NCBI GenBank assembly: GCA_024236055.1
Contig: JACKLF010000007.1
Span: 62,001-126,000, forward strand
DNA: 64,000 nt
Origin: Alphaproteobacteria bacterium
GTDB taxonomy: Bacteria > Pseudomonadota > Alphaproteobacteria > Micropepsales > Micropepsaceae
Reading direction: 5' to 3'
Below, in pieces: positions 40,128 to 51,431 of the stretch (within the stretch, counting starts at the first letter, position 1; each line of letters opens with the position of its first letter). Made by a program: the position numbers and the translations under genes. The notes below the pieces were generated by a model. The model saw only the letters and a list, made by a program, of their open reading frames with translations. It was not told the origin of the DNA and searched no databases.

Positions 40128-42143
40128 TCAAGTCCCGCCGAAAATCCCGTTGATGATGCGCTCCAGCGCATCGGGCTCGTGCTTTTCGGGCGGTTTCGCC
40201 GTGGGGGCTTCTGGGGCGGTGGCGGCCTGGTCGGCGCGGGCGATGAGCTGGCTGCCGGGCAGGGGCCGGGCGGGCAGGTTCTGTTCGGCATCCTCCATGA
40301 AGGCGTGGAAGATGCGCGCGGGCAGCGTGCCGCCGGTGGCCTTTTTCATCGGCGTGTTGTTGTCGTTGCCGATCCACACGCCGCACACCAGGTCGGCGGT
40401 GAAACCGACGAACCAGGCGTCGCGGTAATCCTGGGTGGTGCCGGTCTTGCCGGCGGTGGGCCGCCCGTCCAGCCTTGCGGCCTTGCCGGTGCCGGTGGCC
40501 ACGGTCTGGGCCATCAGCTGGGTCATCTGGGCGTTGCTGTCGGGGCTCATCACCAGGCCGATGCCCGGCGCGCGGTGGCGATACAGGAGTTTTCCCGCGC
40601 GGGTGCGGATGGACACGATGCCGAACGGCGCCACGCCCTGGCCGCCATTGGCGAAGGGGACATAGGCGCCGGTCAGTTCCAGCGGCGTGACGCCCGATGT
40701 GCCCAGCGCCAGCGAGGCAACCTTGGCCAGCGGCGAGGCGATGCCAAGCCGGTGGGCGGTGCGCGCGACGGCGGCGGGCCCGACTTCGTCGGTCAATTGC
40801 GCCGAGACGGAGTTGGAGGATTCGGCGAAGGCCTCCACCAGGGTCATCGGGCCCTTGAAATAACCCTCATAGTCCTGCGGCTTCCAGCCGTGGATATCGA
40901 CCGGCCCGTCATTCATCACATCGCTGGGGCGGCGGCCATGTTCGAATGCGGTCAGATAGACGAAGGGCTTGAAGGCGCTGCCGGGCTGGCGCACCGCATC
41001 GGTGGCGCGGTTGAAGGTGGAATCGGCATAGCTGGTGCCGCCCACCATGGCGCGCACCGCCCCGTCCGGCGTCATGGCGACCAGCGCGGCCTGTCCGGCG
41101 GAAAAGCGCGCGCCATCGCCGGCCATGCCTTCGGCCACCGCGCGCTCGGCCATCGCCTGGGTCTGAAGGTCCAGGCTGGTTTCCACGATCAGCGGTTCGC
41201 CTGTGTGCCCGACATAGTCGTCCAGCCGCGATTCCACCCAGTCGGCGAACCAGCCCGCGCCGGGCGTGCCGGTGGCGCGCACCAGGCGCGGCTGGGTGGC
41301 AGAGGCCATCTGGCGGGTGTTTTCGTCGATATAGCCGGCATCGGCCATCGCCCGCAGCACGATGCGCGCGCGCGCCAGGCTGGCATCTGTGTCGGCGATG
41401 GGATTGTAGCGGGCGGGCGCCTTGACTGACCCAGCCAGCATCGCCGCTTCGGTCAGGCCAAGCTCGCTGGCGTGCTTGCCGAAGAACTTCTGCGACGCTG
41501 CCTCGATGCCATAGACGCCGGCGCCGAAATAGACGCGGTTCAGATAGAGGGTGAGAATCTGGTTCTTGCTGTAGCGGGTCTCCAGATAGATCGCCAGCAG
41601 GGCTTCCTGCAGTTTGCGTTCATAGGTGCGGCTGGGGCTGAGAAACAGGTTCTTGGCCAGCTGCTGGGTCAGGGTCGATCCGCCCTGCACCACATGGCCG
41701 CTCAGCATGTTGCTGACCGCGGCGCGGCCCATGCCGATGGGATCGATGCCGAAGTGCGAGCGGAAACGGCGGTCCTCGATCGAGATGAAAGCGTTGGGCA
41801 CGAAGTCGGGCAGGTCTTCGACCGGCACCATGCGGCCCTGGGTCAGGCCGCGGCGCGCGATCTGGCGGCCATGATCGTCCAGGATGGTGACGTCGCGCGA
41901 GGGGCCGGCCACCATCAGGTTGCCGACATCGGGCAGGCTGTCGACGAAGTGCGACAGGAACAGGCCGCCGAAGATGATGCCCCAGGCGGCCAGCATGACC
42001 AGCACATAGGGCCAGACGCGCGGCTTGCGTTGCGGGCGCGGCGGGGGCGCGTCGTCCCCAGGTTCGGGCGGCGGCGCGCGCCGGACCTGCGCCTGCTTCA
42101 TGCGCGCCGGGGGCACCGGATTGGAGGGAGGCCGTCTCGCCAT
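40128..42143 (-). CDS. Class A penicillin-binding protein (PBP1A-like)
   Basis: 671 aa bifunctional peptidoglycan synthase. A Pro/Arg-rich cytoplasmic tail (about 43 residues) and one membrane helix (VWPYVLVMLAAWGIIFGGLFL) come first. The glycosyltransferase domain follows with EDRRFRSHFGIDPIG (catalytic Glu) and QGGSTLTQQLAKNLFL. The transpeptidase domain has the SxxK Ser in GSAFKPFVY, SSN in AESSNSVSAQL, and KTG in AGKTGTTQDYRDAWF. The C-terminal 40 residues are a low-complexity tail. It is complete. It is the main intact wall synthase here, beside the broken L,D-transpeptidase at 43.7-44.2 kb. Confidence 0.95.
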   Translation of the reverse strand: MARRPPSNPVPPARMKQAQVRRAPPPEPGDDAPPPRPQRKPRVWPYVLVMLAAWGIIFGGLFLSHFVDSLPDVGNLMVAGPSRDVTILDDHGRQIARRGLTQGRMVPVEDLPDFVPNAFISIEDRRFRSHFGIDPIGMGRAAVSNMLSGHVVQGGSTLTQQLAKNLFLSPSRTYERKLQEALLAIYLETRYSKNQILTLYLNRVYFGAGVYGIEAASQKFFGKHASELGLTEAAMLAGSVKAPARYNPIADTDASLARARIVLRAMADAGYIDENTRQMASATQPRLVRATGTPGAGWFADWVESRLDDYVGHTGEPLIVETSLDLQTQAMAERAVAEGMAGDGARFSAGQAALVAMTPDGAVRAMVGGTSYADSTFNRATDAVRQPGSAFKPFVYLTAFEHGRRPSDVMNDGPVDIHGWKPQDYEGYFKGPMTLVEAFAESSNSVSAQLTDEVGPAAVARTAHRLGIASPLAKVASLALGTSGVTPLELTGAYVPFANGGQGVAPFGIVSIRTRAGKLLYRHRAPGIGLVMSPDSNAQMTQLMAQTVATGTGKAARLDGRPTAGKTGTTQDYRDAWFVGFTADLVCGVWIGNDNNTPMKKATGGTLPARIFHAFMEDAEQNLPARPLPGSQLIARADQAATAPEAPTAKPPEKHEPDALERIINGIFGGT

Positions 42144-42196
42144 CCCGGATTTCTAGGGTGCGAAAGGTTAATGGCTGTTAAACTTTTGGGGTCGCA

Positions 42197-42844
42197 TCAG
42201 GCTGACAGACGGTATCCGCCACCTTCGGTCAGCAGGATCTGGGCGCGGCCCGGATCGGCCTCGATCTTCTTGCGCAGCCGGTAGATGTGGGTTTCCAGCG
42301 TGTGCGTGGCCACCGCCGGGCCATAGCCCCAGACCTCGTGCAGCAGGGTCTCGCGCGGCACCGTACCGGCGCTGGCATGCAGGAACTTCAGGATGTTGGT
42401 TTCCTTTTCCGTCAGCCGCACCTTGCGCCCGGCGGCCTGCAGCAGTTTGGCCGACGGATGGAAGGTATAGGGGCCGATGCGCACCGCTGCGTCGCCATCG
42501 GCGGCATGGTGCGTGGTCAGGGCATGGATGCGCGCCAACAGGCTGGCGAAGCGGAAGGGCCTGGCCAGGCATTCGAAGCCGGGATTTTTCGGGGCGGCAT
42601 CGTCGGTCAGCAGCAGGATGGGACAGGCGACATTGGCGGCGCGCAGGCCTTGGGCCAGCGCCAGGCCGGCCGCGCCCGCATGGCCGATGACGGCAATGGC
42701 GAAGGGGGCGGCCTGGGCCGCGGCGATGGCCTCTTCGGCGGTGGGCGCGCAGGTCACGTCATGGGCGGCGTCCTGGGAAAGCTGTTCGGCCAGGCTGGCA
42801 AGCAGCACCGGGTCGTCGTCAGACAGCAGGATGCGGCTGGGCAT
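42197..42844 (-). CDS. OmpR-type response regulator with degenerate receiver
   Basis: 215 aa. The C-terminal winged helix (about residues 120-215) is complete: RKVRLTEKETNILKFLHASAG, EVWGYGPAVATHTLETHIYRLRKKIE and GGGYRLSA. The N-terminal receiver keeps the acidic pocket (LLSDDDPVLLASL) and a KPF-like end (LARPFRF), but where the phospho-acceptor Asp should stand it reads AIAVIGHAGAAG. Phosphorylation in the usual way is therefore unlikely, and the invariant Lys is replaced by Arg. It may bind DNA constitutively or respond by other means. No kinase gene is adjacent. Upstream lies the frame-broken block. Confidence 0.9.
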   Translation of the reverse strand: MPSRILLSDDDPVLLASLAEQLSQDAAHDVTCAPTAEEAIAAAQAAPFAIAVIGHAGAAGLALAQGLRAANVACPILLLTDDAAPKNPGFECLARPFRFASLLARIHALTTHHAADGDAAVRIGPYTFHPSAKLLQAAGRKVRLTEKETNILKFLHASAGTVPRETLLHEVWGYGPAVATHTLETHIYRLRKKIEADPGRAQILLTEGGGYRLSA

Positions 42845-42989
42845 GTGGGCGTTCCTTGTTTTGGGCGGAGTCTAGCGCGCCCGCGCGCTCGCCGAGGGCA
42901 GCTGGTACGCCGCCATGTCACCCTGTAAGCCCATGAAAATCCAGCATTAAGGCGCAAAAAAGGAGGCTGGCCCGGCGCTTGCTTGGATC

Positions 42990-43690
42990 AATCCACCATG
43001 CCGGCTCGCGGCTTCGGAATCAAGCCCTGCAGCACCGCGCCTGCCGCCCTTCCAGGCGGCCGCAGCCCCAACAAACCCTGCCCAGACGGCGGCGTCCGGA
43101 ACAGGCGCCGCCAATGGCAACCAGTTTCTTTACCGACGAGCTGCTGGATATCGTCAATCCGCTGCAGCATGCCGCTGATCGGAACCACCTATCGCGCCCT
43201 GACCGGCGACAAGCTGGACGGTTTCGCCAGGTGGCGGGCGATACGCTGTATGGCGGAGCTTTGGGGCGCGGTGGGCGCCGCCGCCATTATCGCCTTCGAG
43301 GCGGTGACCGGCAAGTCAGCTGGAACAGACGGTGCGGCCTGGCTCGACCCAGCCCGGCACCGTCGTCTTCGATCAACCCCGCCGCCGATCAATCTGTGCC
43401 GCGTTGCCGCCAATCTGGATGCGCCGCGCGTGACGCCTGCCCACCGCCCAGCCGATGCCGCAGCAGGCCCCACCTGCAGCAGCAGCAGGCGCGCTGCCGG
43501 ACAATAACGCAGGCGCCATTGCCGTATCGCAGGCCCAGATGACCGCCTTCACCAGCGCCCTGGCGGACAAAGGGGCAGTATCAGGCAGGGGCTGCAGCGC
43601 GCGCTCTATGCCTATCGTCACAGCGTGTGGCGATGGCCCGAAACGAGCACCCTGCCAGGCGCCGATCCGCACGCTGTCTCGCTGATTAAT
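42990..43690 (+). pseudogene. Conserved hypothetical (NPLQH-type) gene, multiply frameshifted
   Basis: Joining frames gives LLDIVNPLQH, then TYRALTGDKLDGFA, then VAGDTLYGG-ALGAVGAA and FEAVTGKSAGT. This resembles a family of alphaproteobacterial proteins I know only as hypothetical (pattern ...VNPLQHIP...YR..TGD...AGDTL(Y/F)GG). A later piece encodes AVSQAQMTAFTSALADKG and, in another frame, QRALYAYRHSV, ending at TGA 43687-43689. At least four frame changes occur. Boundaries are approximate. Residues are conserved while the frame is not, so the damage is recent or is assembly error. Confidence 0.6.
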
Positions 43691-43699
43691 TGAACCTGC

Positions 43700-44240
43700 C
43701 AGCAGCAAATTGACTATAACGACGTCATCAGTTCTGACCGTGACCGCCGAAGATGGCGCACCATTGTCGACTGGGGCCAGGGGCAAGCGCCGCTGCGCCG
43801 TGGGCAGGCGGCATCGCCATCAAAGCAGGGCGAAACGGCAGCATCACCCCGCGCGGATCATAGCCGCTGCGCATCGCTTTTACTATCACGCCGACCGCAT
43901 CGCCGCGCCCGCACAATACACGAAGCGCCCACCGCCATCCGCCCAATGACGGCTGGTGCGACGCGCCGGCGATACCGAATACAACAAACGTCACGCTGCC
44001 TTATGCAGCCAGCCGAGAGATGTGGCGCTTCAGTATCTCTATGACCTGGGTGCTGGTGAAGTCGGCACAGCGACGGCCAGTGGTAGCCAGCAGGGCAGCG
44101 CGATCTTCCACCATCTGGCGCGGCCCGATTTTGCTCCCACCGCCGCTGCGTAACGCTACACGCTCGGGCGCTGGCGGCGCTGAAAAGCAGCTGCGTGACA
44201 GCGACAGGATCGTCGTGGCGCCGAAGCGCCGTCGTTTAAG
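43700..44240 (+). pseudogene. L,D-transpeptidase (YkuD-type) gene, multiply frameshifted
   Basis: The pieces IAIKAGRNGSITPRGS, then (changing frame) RPNDGWCDAP, then DTEYNKRVTLPYAASREMWR, then GSAIFHHLARPDFAPTA and finally GCVTL (the active-site Cys, at 44146-44160 in a shifted frame) give the order of a short secreted-type L,D-transpeptidase of the PxDGWCDxPxDxxYNxPVxLPYxAS subgroup. Single-base losses, such as GCCGGCTGC read as GCCGCTGC before the catalytic Cys, break the frame. Such enzymes make 3-3 cross-links in peptidoglycan. If the damage is real the function is lost. Confidence 0.7.
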
Positions 44241-44876
44241 GGCGATGCCGAAGATGGCGCTGCCGACGCGTACATGGGTCGCGCCGAACTTCACCGCCGG
44301 TTCGAAATCGCCGCTCATCCCATGCTGAGATTTTGCAGGCCATGTTCCAGCGCCCAACCACCAGCGCCCAGCGCGAAATGGGGAGCAGCATCTTCCTCCA
44401 GCAGGGAATGCACATCAGCCTTCGACCGGCAACGAGGTCGCGCGGGCTGGGCAGTCAGCGCGCCCGCTCGCTGCTGAGATCCACGCCGCCTTTGCAGCTC
44501 CTCGCCGATGATGACCTGCTGGTGGGCGCGGGGCCAGGCCCACGACCGTTCGCGCTCGCGGCCGCATCAGCCAGGCAGGTGCAGTCAGGCTCTGGATGCA
44601 ATCGGAACAGGGCGACGGCCTCGCTTTGTATTGGTCTGCAGCAGGCCGATAAGGTGCGATTCAGCTCGGGATATTCGGTCTTCAGCGCGAAACGCAGCGG
44701 GCTTCCTGCGCCCAGTTTCGCCGAACCCAGGCGCTGGCCCGCCGCGATGGCCGCGCACGCCGTCTTCAGGCACCGTCTTGCTGACCGCGACAAGGTGCGT
44801 GGCGCCGGTTGACAGCGGCTTTCCGCGCCGCCGCGATGCGCGCCAGTATACCGTGCGGGTTTTCCGCGATGGTCAT
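44230..44876 (-). pseudogene. yggS: YggS family PLP-homeostasis protein gene, multiply frameshifted
   Basis: From ATG 44876 the frame reads MTIAENPHGILARIAAARKAA, then shifts to THLVAVSKTVPEDGVR-AAIAAGQR (the PLP lysine is in VAVSK), then HLIGLLQTN. Further shifted pieces give MCIP and, in a clean frame, MSGDFEPAVKFGATHVRVGSAIFG, the conserved C-terminal phosphate-binding block. All landmarks of YggS/PROSC are present in order, with both insertions (for example TTCCGAT for TTCGAT) and deletions between them. It is convergent with the L,D-transpeptidase remnant. Confidence 0.75.
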
Positions 44877-44889
44877 GTCCGGTTCCTTA

Positions 44890-45440
44890 GCAAGATGCCA
44901 GCAGCGCCTCGGCGGCTTTCCATGGTGCTGTTCACCGATGTGCTTTGGCGACAGAGAGGCCGACTGGGGAAGCGGCCGCGCGCAGACCGGGCTGGTGGTG
45001 AATTGCGCGCCCGCGATGCGGAAACGCCGCGCGGCTGGCCCGAACACCTGTCGGGGGATCGCGCCACTGCTGATCGCCAGGCGATGCGCACTGGCGGCAC
45101 GCATCGGCGCGGCGGGCCTGCATCTGCGAGGCGCGCCGCGGGCAAAACATCCTCCTGGCGGGTGCATATCCGGACTGGATTATCACCGCATCCAGCCCAT
45201 TCGCTGGGCGCGCTGATGGGCGTGCGCGCCAGGTCGATCACGGTGTTTCTGTCGCTCGGTCTTCGCCGGCCAGCCATCCGGGCGCGGCGTATCCTGTCGC
45301 CAGTGCGCGCCAGGCTGATCGCGGCAGCTGCAACCGTGCCGGTCTATGCGCTGGGCGGGCTGACGGCACGCAACGCCGCGCGCCTGCCACCGTCGTTCCA
45401 GCCGGGATTGCGCGTCAGCAGCCTGCTCCGGCCACATTGC
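44890..45440 (+). pseudogene. ThiE-like thiamine-phosphate synthase gene, multiply frameshifted
   Basis: Recognisable pieces in order: MVLFTDVLW, GIAPLLIA, ALAARIGAAGLHLRGAPR, then (shifted) QNILLAGAYPDWIITAS, then SLGALMGVRAR and VFLSL, then VPVYALGGLTARNAARLP. These follow the TIM-barrel thiamine monophosphate synthase family, with the GAAGLHL pyrophosphate-contact strand and the ALGG phosphate-binding loop. At least four frame changes. Divergent from yggS. It is the last of four neighbouring broken genes; the double-hairpin repeat copy 5 begins just after it. Confidence 0.68.
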
Positions 45441-45452
45441 AACAAGCACAGG

Positions 45453-45546
45453 CCCTTTTCCCCTTTTGCGCGAAGCGCATAAAAGGGGGAGATGTCGCAA
45501 CGCTGTGTTTGCCGTAGGCAAACCGAGTTGCGACAGAGGGGGTTCA
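45453..45546 (+). repeat. Double-hairpin palindromic element, copy 5
   Basis: CCCCTTTTGCGCGAAGCGCATAAAAGGGG first hairpin (inner GCGC), then TGTCGCAAC/GTTGCGACA arms (45493-45501, 45526-45534) around GTTTGCC/GGCAAAC, ending AGAGGGGGTTC. It separates the broken thiE-like gene from the convergent porin gene. Confidence 0.85.
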
Positions 45547-45563
45547 AACAATAGTGGAGGGGG

Positions 45564-46742
45564 TCAATCTGAAGTCTTCAGCGCAAGATTCAAAAATACC
45601 GCATCCATCGACAGCCGCGAGCCGCCGCTGAAGAAGGTGCCGCTGTCGCGCTGATAGATCTGGTGCTGCCAGCCGGTGCTGGCGCTGATCGAACTGCTGA
45701 CCTTGTAACCCAGCGAGGCCTGCAGCCCGTTCAGCCCGATGCGCGGCTGGCCCGGCACCGCGCCGGCGATGCCGTTGCCATATTCCAGGCCGGCGCTCCA
45801 GGTGCCGTCGCTGACCATGCCCGACACCTGCATGGCGCGCGTGGTGGTGCCGCCGAAGCTCTGGTTGATGTCGAAGGCGTGGGCGTTGGAGGTGCGATAG
45901 GCCCCGCCCAGCGACACGGTGATGGTGTCGTTCAGATAATAGTCGGCCTGGGCGCCGAAGCCGGTGTCGTTCACGCCATGCTGGCCGGGCAGCTTGTATT
46001 CGCCGCGCCCCTGGGCGGTGGCCAGATAGGCAGACAAGCTGACCGGGCCGATATCCTGGCTGACGCGCAGCGCCGCTTCCCAGATGTTCACCGCCCGGCC
46101 CGGCACCTGCGGTCCGGCCTGCATGAAGGGAAGCTGCTTGCCCTCGGACGGGGTGTAGGACAGGCCCAGCTGGACCCCGAAAATCTCCGGGCTGGCATAG
46201 GTGAACTTGGCATAGTTGGACGAGGCGCCCACCTGGGTGCGGATGGCGAACAGGTCCGCCAGCGCCCGCCCGCTGGCTGGATCGCGGAAAAAGCTGGTGC
46301 GTGGATCGTCCAGCGCCACATTGGGGTCGACCCGGGGCCCGGTGACCGCCAGGTCATAGCCGGCCCCGTCGGCCAGGCCGATCTGAACCGTGCCCAGCCC
46401 GGTGCGGGCCACCGCTGCCAGCCGCTCCAGCGCGTCCCCGTCATAGCGGCCGCGGCTCAAGGGGTCGGACGCGGCCACCACCCCCTCCAGCGAAAGGGCC
46501 AGGCCGCTGTCATAGTCCCGGCGCAGGGTGGGTTTCAGCCGCAAAACCCCGCTGGCCTGGGCCCCGTCCACGCCTGGCTGATCGGGCCCGAAAAGCGCGC
46601 CCGAGGCGTCGGCATTGACGGTCAGCTCCGCCGATCCGGCGGGAAAAGACAGGGGGGCGGCGGTCCAGTCCGCCATGTCGGCGCGCGCCGGGCCGGCCGC
46701 AAACAGGCCCGCCAGCATCGCCGCCACCGTTGATCTAGAAGC
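45564..46742 (-). CDS. Outer-membrane porin family beta-barrel protein
   Basis: About 392 aa if GTG 46742 is the start, which opens a signal peptide (ASRSTVAAMLAGLFAAGPARA, cleavage before DMADW); a TTG at 46811 is the other option. The mature part alternates polar and hydrophobic residues in strands, has no cysteines and contains porin-like strands such as SLSAYLATAQGRGEYKL, FGAQADYYLNDTITVSLGGAYR and LGYKVSSSISASTGWQ, ending in a strand that closes with LNLALKTSD. It resembles the Gram-negative porin (porin_4-like) fold. The terminal aromatic residue usual for barrel insertion is missing, which is unusual. Confidence 0.75.
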   Translation of the reverse strand, partial: ASRSTVAAMLAGLFAAGPARADMADWTAAPLSFPAGSAELTVNADASGALFGPDQPGVDGAQASGVLRLKPTLRRDYDSGLALSLEGVVAASDPLSRGRYDGDALERLAAVARTGLGTVQIGLADGAGYDLAVTGPRVDPNVALDDPRTSFFRDPASGRALADLFAIRTQVGASSNYAKFTYASPEIFGVQLGLSYTPSEGKQLPFMQAGPQVPGRAVNIWEAALRVSQDIGPVSLSAYLATAQGRGEYKLPGQHGVNDTGFGAQADYYLNDTITVSLGGAYRTSNAHAFDINQSFGGTTTRAMQVSGMVSDGTWSAGLEYGNGIAGAVPGQPRIGLNGLQASLGYKVSSSISASTGWQHQIYQRDSGTFFSGGSRLSMDAVFLNLALKTSD

Positions 46743-46903
46743 CACCTTACCGACGCGCAATGCTGAACCCGCTTTAAGTCCTTCCAGAATAAGCCGAACT
46801 TGGCGGGGCAAGGCAAGCGGGCAACATTGCGCCGGAAGGGCGGGGCCAGTATAAGCCGCAGGATCGTGCGCGCCGCGCCTCCCTCAAAGGAAAAACGCTC
46901 CCC

Positions 46904-47350
46904 ATGCGATTTCTGCCTGCCCTTGCCTGCCTGCTGCTTCTGGCCGGCTGCGGTTCCTCCAATGACGGCACCCGCAGCATGGATGAAGGCACCACCTCCA
47001 TCGCCAGCGGCTCCAGCCGGATGACCCTGGGGGTCAATTCCTTCCTGTGGCACGCCACGCTGGACACGCTGTCCTTCATGCCGCTGCAGTCGGCCGATCC
47101 CTTTGGCGGGGTCATCATCACCGACTGGTATGTGGCGCCGTCCGCGCCCAACGAGCGGCTGAAGGTGACGACCTACATCATGGACCGGGCGCTGCGCGCC
47201 GACGGCCTGAAGGTCGTGGTGTTCCGCCAGGTCCGCAGCGGCAATGGCTGGTCCGATGCCCAGCCCAGCCCCGACACGGCGCACAAGCTGGAAGACGCGA
47301 TCCTGACCCGGGCCCGCGAACTGCGCCTGGCCACGCTCGGCTCCGGCTGA
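46904..47350 (+). CDS. DUF3576 lipoprotein
   Basis: 148 aa. Signal peptide with lipobox LLLAGCGSS (Cys16), so an outer- or inner-membrane-anchored lipoprotein. The DUF3576 core follows: GVNSFLWHATLDTLSFMPLQSADPFGGVIITDWY and an ERLKVTTYIMDRALRADGLKVVVFRQ stretch, ending in helices with DAILTRARELRL. The family has no known function but is very often encoded directly before leuS in alphaproteobacteria, as here (27-bp gap). Confidence 0.93.
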   Translation: MRFLPALACLLLLAGCGSSNDGTRSMDEGTTSIASGSSRMTLGVNSFLWHATLDTLSFMPLQSADPFGGVIITDWYVAPSAPNERLKVTTYIMDRALRADGLKVVVFRQVRSGNGWSDAQPSPDTAHKLEDAILTRARELRLATLGSG

Positions 47351-47377
47351 CGGCCGGACAGACAGGGAGCCACGTCC

Positions 47378-49932
<2,555 letters not shown>

Positions 49933-49936
<4 letters not shown>

Positions 49937-50409
49937 AGAAGGCGCTTGCCCTTCCCGTGCTTCTGTTGCTGGCCGGCTGCGGCTTTCGGCCCATGTACGG
50001 TTCGGCGCTGGAACCGCAGCTTGCCGCCATCTATGTCGAGCCCATCGGCGACCGCGACGGCTATGAGCTGCGCAACCGGCTGATCGACCTGCTGCACAGC
50101 GACGGCTCCAAGGCGGGCAAGCGCTACGTCCTGAAAGTTTCGCTGGACGAGAACAGCCAGGGCATCGCCCTGCGCAACGACGCCACCATCACCCGCTACA
50201 ACCAGACGCTGAACGCCCATTATGTGCTGACCGACGCCAAGGGCGCGGTCTTGACCGAGGGCGACCAGACCAACCTGTCGGCCTACAACGTCGCCGTCTC
50301 GCCCTATGCCACCCTGGCGGCGGCGCAGGACACCTCCAAGCGCGCCGCCCAGGACATTGCCGAGCGCATCCACCTGGACCTGGGCGCCTGGTTCCGGCGC
50401 ACGAAATGA
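49933..50409 (+). CDS. lptE: LPS-assembly lipoprotein LptE
   Basis: 158 aa. Lipobox LLLLAGCGFRPMYG (Cys16), then the short alpha/beta LptE fold with VEPIGDRDGYELRNRLIDLL and TLNAHYVLTD. It sits in the outer membrane as the plug of LptD for lipopolysaccharide insertion. The gene order leuS-lptE-holA is the standard one and confirms the call despite low sequence conservation. It overlaps leuS and holA by ATGA. Confidence 0.93.
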
Positions 50410-51431
50410 TCGTCAAGAACCACGAGGCCGACCGGTTCGTCGTCAACCCGCCCAAGGCGCTGGTTGCGGCGCTGGTCTATGGCCCCGATTCCGGCCTGGT
50501 GCAGGAGCGCAGCGAAAAGCTGGCCAAACAGGTGGTCCCCGACCTGACCGATCCCTTCAATGTCGCCGACTTCAACGAGACGGCGCTTCTGGCCGATCCG
50601 GCCCGCCTGTCCGACGAGGCCGCGGCCATTTCCATGATGGGCGGGCGCCGCGTGGTGCGCATCCGCGCCGCCACCAATGCCAGCGCGGAAATCTTCGAAA
50701 GCTTCCTGTCCGACATCAAGGGCGACGCGCTGGTGGTGGTGGAAGGCGGCGACCTGGCCAAGTCCTCGGCCCTGCGCAAGCTGTTCGAGGGCGAGGAACG
50801 CGCCGCCGCCATCGCCTGCTATCCCGATTCGGCGCGCGATCTGGCCGATGTGGTGCGCGATGCCTTGCGCGCCGAGGGCCTGTCCATTGCGCCCGATGCG
50901 CTGGAGGATGCCGTCTCGCGCCTGGGCTCAGACCGGGGCGTGACGCGGCGCGAACTGGAAAAGCTGGCGCTCTACGCCCGGGGCCATGAGCGGGTGACGC
51001 TGGACGATGTGCGCGCGGTGATGGGCGACGAGGCCGAGGCGCGCAGCGAGGCGGCCTGCGATGCGGCGGGCAGCGGCGATTTTGCGCGGCTGGATCGCGA
51101 GCTGGAACGGCTGTGGACCGCCGATGTCGCCCCGGCCCAGATCCTGCGCGGCGCGATGGGCCATTTCCAGAAGCTGCTTGTGGTGCGCGAAAGCACCGGG
51201 CGGGGCGAGCCGATGGAGGTGGCGCTGAAACGGCTGCGCCCGCCGCTGCATTTTTCCCGCGCCGCCAGTTTCAAGGCCCAGGCCCAGCGCTGGAACCCGG
51301 GCCGGCTGGGCGAGGCGCTGGACATGCTGCTGGAAGCCGAAGGCCTGACCCGCACCACCGGCGTGCCCGCCGAGGCGGTCACGGCCCGCACCCTGATGAA
51401 TATCGCCGCGATGGCGAGAGGACGTTCGTGA
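50406..51431 (+). CDS. holA: DNA polymerase III delta subunit
   Basis: 341 aa clamp-loader subunit. The N-terminal region has ALVYGPDSGLVQERSEKLAKQV in place of a true Walker A loop, then DLTDPFNVADFNE, ISMMGGRRVVRIRAAT and the DALVVVEGGDLAKSSALRKLFE block, all typical of HolA. The C-terminal collar domain follows with GRGEPMEVALKRLRPPLHF. It opens the beta clamp at replication forks. Its stop overlaps the hisF start (TGATG). Confidence 0.95.
   Translation: MIVKNHEADRFVVNPPKALVAALVYGPDSGLVQERSEKLAKQVVPDLTDPFNVADFNETALLADPARLSDEAAAISMMGGRRVVRIRAATNASAEIFESFLSDIKGDALVVVEGGDLAKSSALRKLFEGEERAAAIACYPDSARDLADVVRDALRAEGLSIAPDALEDAVSRLGSDRGVTRRELEKLALYARGHERVTLDDVRAVMGDEAEARSEAACDAAGSGDFARLDRELERLWTADVAPAQILRGAMGHFQKLLVVRESTGRGEPMEVALKRLRPPLHFSRAASFKAQAQRWNPGRLGEALDMLLEAEGLTRTTGVPAEAVTARTLMNIAAMARGRS

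Noticed and set aside
44508..45482. Open frame of 324 codons across the broken block
   Set aside because: It crosses yggS remnants in antisense and thiE-like pieces in sense; only short stretches match protein families, so it is not one gene.
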